DNA of 64,000 nucleotides, from positions 12,605,868-12,669,867 of the forward strand of contig NC_072791.1 of the NCBI RefSeq assembly GCF_028583425.1. The letters are read 5' to 3'. The notes beneath the pieces were generated by a model. That model ran no database searches and was not told the origin of the DNA. It was given only the letters and a program-made list of their open reading frames with translations. This DNA comes from Eublepharis macularius. Lineage: Eukaryota > Chordata > Lepidosauria > Squamata > Eublepharidae. Below are positions 40,501-52,500 of this stretch, piece after piece. The number at the start of each line of letters is the position of its first letter. Position 1 is the stretch's first letter. Made by a program: the position numbers and the translations under genes.

Positions 40501-43500
40501 GGGCCCCTGCCTGCTAAACGGCTGTGAGAAGTCCCTACAGATGGCATTCTTTGCCATGGAGCATCAAAAAAACTTCGTACATTTGCAGTACTAGTTTAAG
40601 ACTTTTAGTTTATTCCACCATTTTTGTTCATTAATTTGTATTTTATGTTTTAATCACTTTTGATTGCCTGGTTTTTAAGTAACTATTTTTTTCCTGCTGT
40701 GACGGTGCCATCCTAAGCAGAGTTACTCCAGTCTTAGGATTGCACTGAAAATCTGCTCAATAGTTTTACTGCTTCTAATTTATCTATCTACTGCTTTAAA
40801 ATATTTTTCTCCCGGGTTCAGTTTAGTGTTACAGCCATTTTAACAAAAAAAACCTAACAACTGTTTGCAGAATTAATTACTATTCTAATTATTCTAATTA
40901 TTATGCTAATTGCTGGTTGTTTTATTAATGTTGGCAGTTGTACTGATTTGAAATTTTTTAAAAAATATCATAAGGTACCTAGGATGTCACTGGCAGAGAG
41001 TAAAAATAATTTAAGCGAATAATGTGGTGACTTGTGAAAATATTCTTTTGGCTATTAGGATCCCCATTGGTGTCACAACTTCTGTAGCTTCATCTAACTT
41101 TGGCTGCAAGGATGCCCCATTGTAAGTCTCCCATTGCTAGCATAATATTAGTCTCCCATTATTGCATGGGTTCAAAAGTGGCCAGAATTTTGTAATATTG
41201 CAAAAAAATTAAGACAATTGCTCTCTTGGTCCCCATGATAGGAAGAAACACCATCTGTGCCAACAAGGATATGATATGAATCAATAAAGTGCATACTTTG
41301 CTTCTGTGGACCACTCAAAACATACCCAAAATCTGGGCTTTAATTGGAGTCAAGAGAATATTTGATGTCAAGAGCCTTGGAGGCGGGCAAAGTTCTTGAA
41401 TAATATTGTAACTAAAAATACTTACAATTCAAATGGAGCTTCATTGGACTCAGGTGTCTTCACAGACAGATTAAGCTCAGGGGTTCTTGGAAAGTTTTCA
41501 GCATGTTCATCTCCTGAAGCAGAATTATGTCCAACTGACTTAATACTACATTCTGTCTGTCCATCCTGTTAAATGGAAATGTCAAATATAAGGCAGTGAA
41601 TGGCATTTACAACTATAATAACACCATTTATGTTTTGGGGCTTTTTTGTAAAAGTAAGCAATTTTAATATCTAACTGTTAGGGAATTTCTATGACCCCTA
41701 TTCTAAAAGATGTATGTATGAGCATTTATTGGAGTTGACCATTTGCACATAAGGCAAAAGTTATTCCTATGTAAGCAGATTCCTTCTGAGACTGTGGTTA
41801 GAAAGCCCTGTTGCAAGGACAGTATCTCTCTTGTTTTGACTTTGTACTCAAGAATTTACCTTGGATAAACACTCTCTCAGGAAGACACCCAAGATTCCTT
41901 TGTGGCACCAGACATGGAGCATGTTTATATTACAGAGAGAGTTTACTACCTTGTCAATCAGGCCTGTATTTGTGCCACGTCTCCTGAAGAATTTGATTCT
42001 GAAGAATTGTTTGTATCTAGTTTTGTATAACAATTTTATCTCTTTTCTGTAAACAATCGAAAAGTATATAAGATTCTCTGCTACGGCTGATCTTTATGCA
42101 TATGTCGGAACATGGCACGGCATCTGGGTTTTATTATAAATAAAGCTCATTAATTCTTTACGGATCACTTTTGGTGTCTTAGTTAATTGTGGGTGATGGC
42201 TGTGGAGGAATGTAATCTGAATGCAGTTCATAAGATGGTCATACTGACAGTTAAGAAAGAAATGTTGGACTAAACATGAAATTTTTCTTCTCAGCAGTAG
42301 ATGAATGGTACTGTGGTGATGTTTCTTCTCTCCTTCATTCCACCAGCAGGGCAATACAAATCCTTTCTAGCCGGAGGAACCCACACAGTTCTGGAGCACA
42401 ATGCACCACAAACTACATTAAGTTTTAATAGCTCTACGTAAATAGATCCTTGCTTACAAACTGTATATAAAGAAAACAACAGAGAACAAGAGGATAGGAC
42501 AGAGGATCACCACAAGCCTCCCAAATGACACTTCACAGAAAATCTGGGAACAACAGTGTTATGACCTTTACTTTTTTGGGGGGGGTAGATTTTTCTTTTA
42601 ATCTTCCCCTTACACCCTCTGGGTAGTTAGCTGCCACCAGGAATATTATATTCCAATATGTTTTAATTAAGTTTTGCCTTTGGTAACGTTCCTAAATGTC
42701 AGGCTCCTTTGTGGTTCTATGTGGCCCTGAGGATAGGAATGGGATATAACACTGACAGCTACTCTGGGATATAACAAAACAAAATAAATGTTTATTTTTC
42801 AAGAAGCGTATTGGTTTCATAAAAGTAGTTCTTAGTTCTTAATGTTACTTCATTTAAACTCATTCACACAGATCTCTTGTAAGGCTTCACACACAGTTAG
42901 CCTCTTTCTTTAGGCTCTATATTTCTCTCACAGAAAACTCCTCAGGCAGCACACAGCTAGCCTCTCTTTCTCTTATTCACAGAAATATGAAACCTGCTCA
43001 GGCAGCACACAGCTGGCCTCTCTTTCTCTGACTCTCATCCACAGAAATATTAAACCTGCTCAGGCAGCACCCAGCTGGCCTCTCTTTCCCTGACTGGGTG
43101 TTCTTTCACAAACATGCTCAGTTCAGGTTCCACACAGGTTATATTTCTCTCATAAATACTTCAATATACTCAGGCAGCACACAGCTAGCCTGCTTTCTTC
43201 GGACTGAAACTTTTTTTCTCTTGCCCTGTCAGTCTCAAACTGCATTCACTCCGCCCACACTCTCAGTCATCAACCAATCATATCACTCACTCATCTCTCT
43301 CTTTCTCCCCTACTCTTCACCTATCTCACCAAGCATTTAAAGACATATGCACACATTTACTTGAAATCATTACAAACAGGGTAACTGTCCAATCCCATCC
43401 CAAACACAGCAAGATATCCTGGTTGGGGATACCTGTTGGCAGAGCGTCTATATAACAATAGCAACTCGAAATGATTAAAGAGTAAAGAAATTTTATTTAA

Positions 43501-46500
43501 GAACTAGCATACTTGATAGGAAAGGAAAGAGACAGAGCTATCTAGCTGACTGAGAGAGAGTGGATCCGAGACACTGATTTCTCCAACAATACCTTCCAAC
43601 AAAACAAAAATAAAAAACATTCAAAATAAATTCAGTGTTTGTTGGAGTTCATCAATGGAGGAGGGTATTCTGGTGAGAGATGTTAAACAGAAGAACTGAC
43701 ATCTCAGAACTGGATCTTGTAAATTATGCCTTAACCCAATTGCTTTTGGTACTTTTAAAGATCTTCCTACCCATTGTTGATGGGTTAAATAAGATATCAG
43801 ATTTGGGGGGGGGGGGTGTCAAGTTATGGATAACAGGCTATGGCAGATATACCCCTGTACCATTACTGCAAGAATCCAGGTTCTTGGTTAAAAGGCTTTA
43901 TTCAGGAATCAGATCATTTCCACAGATATGTCCATAGGATTACTCAGAAGCAAGGTAAGCAACTAAGCTGTAACAGCAGTTTGACAGGAATACTCAAGAC
44001 GTGTGAAAATCATTCGATTATAGAGCACAATTACTCCTTTCCCCCTCCCAATAGTAAAACATAACTTTTGGCGTGAACCAATCCCAAGAACTTCTCATAT
44101 ATTTTATCTATCAAGTCTACACACTAAGAAGGCATGAGATTAAAGCTGAAATACAGTAATTCATGGGAGCGAGCAGTGTACAAGGTCAGAAGCACTGAGA
44201 GCTTCAAAGCGTTAGATAAGACACCTGCAGCCTCAGAGAGTCTGTGAAATCAAGTTATGGTATTAGCAATATGACATCAGGATACAGCAACAGCAATGGT
44301 TTAAAATATCAGGTCAATATTAGACAATGGCATGGATGTATGGGTACAGACATGATGGGGGGGGGGGTAATCTCTCATGGATTTCAAGTATATGCCCATC
44401 TAGGTTATATTATTCCTGTTCCTTTAGATCCTACAACTTAAGACAAAAGAAAAAAATCTACAAAAAAGGCTCCCTTTTACTTTGGTGTGTTTAGGCATGG
44501 AACAAAAATATAGCAGCATAATTTCTTGGCTTGCAACATGGATTCAGCTTGCAACATGACTGAGAAAAAAGCCCCATCAATACAACTGTGATAAAGGAAA
44601 TGAGGGTTGAAATCAGGGCTTTTTTTCAGCTGGAGTTCCGGAACCTCTTGAAAATGGTCACATGGCTGGTGGCCCTGTCCCCTGATCTCCAGATGGAGGG
44701 GAGTTTAGATTGCCGTCCATGCCACCAAGTGATGCGGAGAGCAATCTAAACTTCCCTCTGTCTGGAGATCAGGGGGCGGTGCCACCAGCCATGTGACCAT
44801 TTTCTCCGAGGGCAACCCACTGAGTTCCACCACTTCTTTTCCCAGAAAAAAAGCCCTGGGCCCTTTTCACACTGCTTACTGGGACTCACAACGACGTGGA
44901 ACATCGCGCTACAAACACAGAAAATGCGATTTTCCGCATTTGTAGCGTGATGTTCCGCGTCGTTGTGAGTCCCGGTAAGCAGTGTGAAAAGGGCCCTGGT
45001 TGAAATTATAGTTACCCAAAGCCAAACGTCCCAGTTTAGAACTGAAAGGGATAACTGTATAGGCTGAATGACTTTTTCTGTAAGAGCATTATGACACCAG
45101 GCAGATCATAAGGGATACCTATGAACAAACTGAAGTATGGCAGAGAAAAAAATTCCTTTATGGAACTTCTGTGCTGAAACTTCTGTTTATTTCTTTCATG
45201 GAGCTTAAGTGAGGATGACCAGAGATCAATCTAAACCAAGCAACAACCATAAGCTTGGTATTTTAGTATATTCGAACAAAAATCTTGTTCTCTACTTGTG
45301 TGGATAAGAGTCAAGCTCTTCTTAATTGTTAGCCAAATAATTTACTCCTTTGTTTGTGCGCCATCTTTGACACAGACTAGCATCCATTACTCCCTGCCAA
45401 GAGACACTAAACTGTATCTTTAGTCTTCCAGAAGCATTAAGCATTAAGACTGAAAGCATTAAGACTGAAAGCTCAGAATTCCACACTCTTTTAGATCAAG
45501 GACAAGCTACTGAATTAACCTGATCTTTCCGTATTCTGATTGTTGAAGTACTTTAGAAAGAAGTTATAAGGGGAGAAAAGAATATAAGGTATCTCAGCTC
45601 CCTTTCCTGTCAACTCCCACCTCCACATAAAAAACCCCAACTCTAAGCCAGGAAAGGTAAAGATCAGGAAAAGCTCTAGTACTGAGGTAAAATTAACAAC
45701 ACAGAAGAAATTCTGAAATTATCTGTTGTTGCACAGCAGGCAAGACCTGAACTGGGTGGGGAGGTCCCAGCTGAAGGGACTAACCTTCTAAACTGACTTA
45801 GTTCTGCCCATGGAGGGAGTAGGAGGAGTACACACTCAGTGCAGTACCAGCTCTCCTCACAAAAAGTCTACAAGATTTATTGTCGTGGAAAAGAACAACC
45901 CACTTATTTAAGCCACTCACTGAACTGTGAATTCCCAGATCTCAGCGAGGCCCAGCTCCTAGACTGGATTTGGGGCACAGGAATAATCCACTCCTCCACC
46001 ATACAGATTTCTCAGCACAAAAGTCACAGAGGGGACACAATTTTGATTTGTGTTAGGCCAACATAGCCCCTCCTCAATCTAACATTTGCTCACATAGTCA
46101 ATATTCAGAGTGGGCCATACATTAATTTAAACACAAGTACTTTAGAATAATTTGTGAATTTGGCTGGTAGTGTCTTCCAAAGTCAGTAAAAGAATGGTCA
46201 CATTATAACCTTGCTGAAACAGGCTTGGATAAGACAGCCTTGAGTTTCCTGGAAGAAAAATGGAATATAAATGAAATAAATAATCACAATCTTCCTTCTT
46301 AGAAAAATGATGAGATATGAATCTGTTGTGAAGGAAATCTCTGGTAGGATGCAGGTGGCATTTCTGAATTGCATCCTCCTCAAAGGGCTGCTTTCAAAGG
46401 GGAAACATATAAGATAATTCAAGATATTGAAGTATATGTTATCAACACAATGTGATTGTACTTAGAACTGTAAAAATCTTCTAACGAGCTAACTAGGCGT

Positions 46501-49500
46501 TAATGCAATGAAAATAATTAGATAAAACAAATTTAAGGTTAAACTCACTTGAGTCACATATGCAAAATCTTTTGGTTTGTTGCCTTCTTCCCTTCTTATG
46601 ATGTCAATCTCTTTTTCTGCTAATAGAAAATTGCTTACATTAATAATGTGCCTATGCCTTGTCAATCAGGTCATGTGAGATGAATATTTGAAAATCTGAC
46701 CATTATTTCCAAACACTCATGTTCTTCCTAATACAAATGTTTTGAGAATGAAAGTACAATGGTGTGTTTCTCTTAAATCATTAAGGTTTCATTACACAAT
46801 TTTTAAATTGACAATGATGAAATTAAAATTGTTCAAGATTTTCTATTCCTTGGCTTAATCATCAACCAAAAGGGAGACTGCAATGAAGAAACCAGAAGAA
46901 GATTGGAAGAGCAGCTGTGAGGGAGATAGAAAAGATCCTTAAACATAAAGATATATCTCTGGGGACCAAGATCAAGATAATCCAAACTATGGTATTCCCC
47001 ATTGCCATATATGGATGTAAAAGTTGAACAGTGAAGAAAGCTGACAGGAAGAACGTTGATTCATTTGAAATGTGGTGCTGGAGGAGAGTTTTGTGGATAC
47101 CATGGACAGCCAAAAAGACAAAAATTGAGTCTGAATTCTCCCTAGAAGCTAAAATGACAAGACTAAGGCTATCATACTTTGGTCACATCATGAGAAGACA
47201 AGATTCTCTGGAAAAGTCAATAATGCTAGGAAAAGTAGAGGGCAGTAGGAAAAGAGGAAGACCTAAAATGAGATGGCTGGACTCAATCAAAGAAGCCATG
47301 TCCTCCAGTTTGCAGGATCTGGGCAAGTCTGTTAATGATAGGACGTTTTGGAGGTCTTTCATTCATAGGGTCACCATAGGTTGGAGGCGACTTGACAGCA
47401 CATACACACACACCATTATAAAGACAGCTCACAGAGTAATGTGCAATAATATGGTTATAGCTGAATATGGAGTGCCAATCAAGCCCTTGCTCCATCACTC
47501 TGAGAGCTATTAGCTGTCCTTTACCTTTGCTGGAAGCATAGCAACTAGTACTGGGATGCCCTAACCATTGCAAATAACATAAAATAGTGCAGGAACTGTG
47601 ATTACTGGAGAGGCTCAATGGGTCTGTCAAAGAGGATTTACAGGCCTGATGTGGCCCAAATTTTTACATATTGAGAAATATCTTAAATAGGGTTGCCAGC
47701 TTTCAGGTTGAGAGGCTTGGGTTCGCCCAGAATAACAACTGATCTCCAGGCTACAGAGATCACTTTCCCTGGAGGAAATGACAACTTTAGAGGGTGGAAT
47801 CGATGGCATCCTCTGAACTCCTCCCCAAGCTCCACCCCAAAATGTCCAGGAATTTCCCAAGCTGGAGTTAGCAACCTTCGTTTTTAAAGTAATATCCTAT
47901 GGGGAAGCAAAAAAGCAGATGTATGTTAATGCTTTTTTTCTAATGTAAGTGATTCTAAATTGACTGGAAAGCATACAGATAAGGCAACCACAGCTTCAGC
48001 CTTGTTATACTCTGCTACTGCCACTTCATGCAATGTTGTCTCAGGTGATGACTGGCTATTCCTGACTGAACAGGGATGTTCTACGTTGCTGAGCTGGCCC
48101 AATCAATGCATATGATTGTGACAATGGCACAATACTGAAGATTCTATATTAGGCCAAAACAGTGAGTGGATGTTATCCTGGCAACCTATATTCTGGCACA
48201 AGAACCCACAGGATCAGGCATTCCATTATGTTAAAATCAAGAACTCTAAGCTATGCAATTTGTAGCTCATACAACAAACAAATATCGGGAGGAAATTTTG
48301 TATTTTTCTTTGCCTCAGCCGAATGAAACAATAGAATTGAAAATGCTTTGAAAAAAGGAAAACAAAACACTATATATTTACTCAACAACACTAGACACTA
48401 TAGTTATATCTTCCGTTCTTTATTTAACAATAAACCACAACTTTTAAACAAATTTGCATTCAAGGAAAACACTATGTATTTACTAAACCATTTCCCTTTT
48501 AAATAGCATTTTCCATTCTGATGTTTCAGCAGTATTTTACCTGTTTCTGTAGCCTCTGTCTCCAACCACTCCTTGCTATTCATTTGCTTTGGATTAGCCA
48601 GCAACCTAAGATAGTAAACGGGATGATTAGTTTGCATCAGCTGCATTATCTCCATGCAAGAGACACACGTGAAAATAGGATTTGTCTGAAACATTACCTG
48701 AATTGTGTTTCTTTTTGCAAGCTTGTCATTGAGGTAACCTGGGCTGCTTTTGCATTGTAAGTTTCTGTGGTGTCATTACATTTCTGAAAGAAAGGACGTA
48801 TTTCAAATGGAAGAAAATACAAAAAGATAACTTCAGACATGTCGACTTTTCCTTAGGATACACAAGTACAGCTCTCTTAATCTCTATTTATAGGTCATAA
48901 TTTTCAAACAATATTTTTTGCTGCCGTCAGATTCCCTCCAGCTTGCCTTTTCCCCTCCGCTTTTTAATACATCAAATTGCTTACATTTTGTTTCAGCTCT
49001 GTATGTGATTTCTGCTTGTTTGTTCAAATTCCAGCATTCATACCTTATTGTATTGCTTATTGAACATCCTGGCCATTGATCATATTGACTTACACTCTGT
49101 AAACCTCCTTGAGTCTCAGAGAAAGGTGGGCTAGAAATAACACAGTCTAAAAATGCAGCCAAACTTATGAGTAGGAAAACCCAGATTCAAATCCCCAGGG
49201 CTCATTTCGAGGAGGAACGCACAGGAACGCAGTTCCGGCAGTTCCCCAAAGAGGTCACATGTCAGGTGGCCCCGCCCACCTGACTCTCAGCCATTTTTGG
49301 CCCGTTTCAGCCTGGATTGGGACCGAAACGGCCTGGATGGGGCCTCTGACGGGTGAACGATCACTCTCCTGCTCATCAGCGGCCCGATCCTGACCATTTT
49401 GGGCCCCTTTACAGCCATTTTCAGCCCCTTTTTGCCATTTTGGGCCCAATTTTGGCCCTGAATGGCCAGGATTGGGTCCAAAACAGCCAGAATAGGTGAT

Positions 49501-52500
49501 GTCAGGAGGTGTGGCATACGCAAATCAGTTATGCTAATGACACATTTCCGGTGATGGCAAGGGTGTGGCATATGCTAATGAGTTATGCTAATGAGTTCCT
49601 CCCGCTCTTTTTCTACGAAATGACCTCTGCAAATCCCCATTCTACCACAAAGCTCACTTGAACTAGTCTCTGTCTCTCAGAATAACCCACTTCACAGGGC
49701 TGTTGGAAGGATAAAATTGGGAGGGGATTATGTGTGCCACCTAAGCTCCTTGGAGAATAGATGGGATAAAAATGTAATGAATGTTGAAATGAATAAGACT
49801 TCAATAGTTTCATTTTAGCTGGATCTTGCCCAAATTTACATAGCCAGTTTGGTCCCTTTCTTAAAAAGTGCCTCTAAGCTCACATTCTGCAGAATTATAG
49901 AAATGTAGGGGCCTTTCTGATAACCTCACACAGGCTATTCCATTATGTGGGAGCCATCACAGAGAATAGGCATGAATGGGCAGTTGCCAATTCCACCTGT
50001 TTGTAGGGAGGCACCTTCAAAAGGCCTTGTTCAGACAAGTACAGCTGCTGTAGTGAAACATAGCAAGAGAGACAGTCCAAGAGCTTTGTAGGTGATAATC
50101 AGAACAATGAATTGAACCTGGTACCTGTTCATTAACCAGTGGAGTGTCTGCAGAATGGAGGATGATATATTCTGTCTCCTCAGCGCCTAAATGTAGTCGG
50201 ACTACAGCATTCTGTCCCAAGCGGAGTTTTCTAGTTGTCTTTAAGGGTGAACCCATGTAAAGTACATTACCGTAGTACAGCCTCAAGGTAATAGCATGGA
50301 TCCATGTGGCTAGATCAGCTGCATCAGGATAGGGGGTGTCCCATCTTCCAAGCTAAGTGAAGTTGAGAGAATGCCTTTTTGCTGCTGAATTAGCTTATGT
50401 TCAGTTTGGAAGATTTTCCTGTATCTATTGAAGTCCCTTGTAAATGCTTTAATACCAAACCACAGGCAGAAACCTGTTTGTGGTATTTGACGGACCAAGT
50501 CTTTTAAATGCAAATATGCATACATTAATTTAGTTAAATATATTTAATTCTATCTTTCTATATTTGTGGTTTTTTAAAGAAAAAAAAGGATCTTGCTGCA
50601 CTGATCCATACTTGTCTAACTTCTAGGATCATCTGTTTTAATGGCCTTTTCATGGAACTGCCCTTGAAGAAGATACGGAAGCTTTAGCTAGTGCACAATG
50701 TCAACTCTTGCCTCATCACAGATTCTAGATACAGGATCAAATCAGACTATTTAGCTACACTAATTGCCAGTTGACTTCTAGGCCCAATTCAGTGTGCTGG
50801 ACCTGGCTCTTACCCTTTTAAGCCCTTTACAGTTTGAGAACCACATCTCTTAAAAAGCATCTTTCCCTGTGTAAGACTTTCTTTCTGTACCCATGACAGG
50901 TGAAGTGAGGATAGTTATGGCAAAAGACAGGGACATGATTGTTGTTGCTTGAAGGCTGTGGAACAGCTTACCCAAAGAGGTTTCCTCACAGCCTTTCAGG
51001 AGGGGGATTAAATCTGTCATTTCCAGAAGGCTTTTGATGCAGGTTTGCTATTTGCCCCCCAAAAGTGGGAAATTCCCTGCCCTTGATCATTTGAGAAGCA
51101 GGAGATAGAATGGGGGAAAGATACTGATGGCAACGTTCTAAAAAATCCCCCCATGTCTCTACAGTCTTTACCATCAACATTACAGGAAATTCCTAAAATA
51201 TCACCCAGAAGTGGTATCACTGCCTTCTGAAGCTCCACCCTCAACAGGTACTGCCCCCCAATTTCCTAGCATTTGCTGGCGCAGGGCTGGGAACCCTAGC
51301 TTGGTGACTAGTTTTAATGATGTTTTGCACTGGGATTTCTGTGATGATACTCTGTTGTGCTACTCCTAGAAATTGCTCCTCTATTGCCTAGTTGGGTTCT
51401 TTTTAAAGTTATTTGGGTATGATTGGAATGATCACTAAAAGTTAACAGGCCTTAAGAGAAATGTCATATAAGTGCTTTAAATGAATAAAATAAACAATTA
51501 GACAGTTACTATTAGCTGTTCGATCTATTAAGTACTGACTTAAATAAAATTAAAGCATCTTAAGAATAATTAAAATAACACTTTACAAGATAAAAAAATT
51601 ACTTGCATTAATCCTTTCATATTTTACCAATGGGCCTCATCTATTTTCCGTTTGTATACCTGTGTTTCATTTTCCACATGACTGAAATAAATACTGGTCA
51701 CGGCTGAAAGCCTTGCAGAATTTTCTTTCTCCTGAACATCTAGATTATTTTAGAATAGATTAGTGGCCTTACAACATGCTATAGTTTAGATTCATTTCCA
51801 GACAAAACAAAGAAAGTTTATATTAAATCTGTATAAATAGCAACATGGTCATTTGCAGCGTTACCTGCTCAGGGCAAATCTGACATCATCTTAAGATATA
51901 CATTTGAATTATTACTGGGATGGTCTGTGATACATACAGCAGAACTGAGAAAACAGAATAAGGCTCTGAGTTGTAGCAACCTTTTTGTGCAGATCATTCA
52001 CGGTATTGAATGTAATATTCTTCTCCCTGTGGAAACTGTTTCCCTCCTTCCTCACTTTCATAAACACCTTTAGATTTTTCTACTCACTAGGAGTTTTTAG
52101 TGCATTCACTGTAAATAGTCTTTACAGAATTTTTATATATTCTTATATAACAGTACAGCATTATTCTTACATAAAGTAAGCTCAGAATCATTTGCCATAA
52201 AGGATGTCCATTAGAGATGGGCACGAGCTGGGAAAACTCTGAACCATGCAGTTTGTGGTTCGTCACATTTTATGAACCATGAACTTTCATGAACTTGCCC
52301 CAGTTTGCAAACTGGTTCGTTCATGAAAATGTCACTTTCGTGTCAGCAAAAGGTCTGCAGAGGGCCCATTCCCCCCCCCGTTGCCTAGGAAACTGATCGG
52401 TGCCTGGCTGTCTGCAGTGACAAACCGAAATACAAACCAAACAAACCGGGCTAAAATTCATTGCGTTTCTTGAGAAATAACTCCCACAAACCGCTGGTTC

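Noticed and set aside
47031..47513. 160-codon ORF as a host gene
   Set aside because: Its sequence is the C-terminus of a Bov-B LINE protein running into the LINE 3' end.
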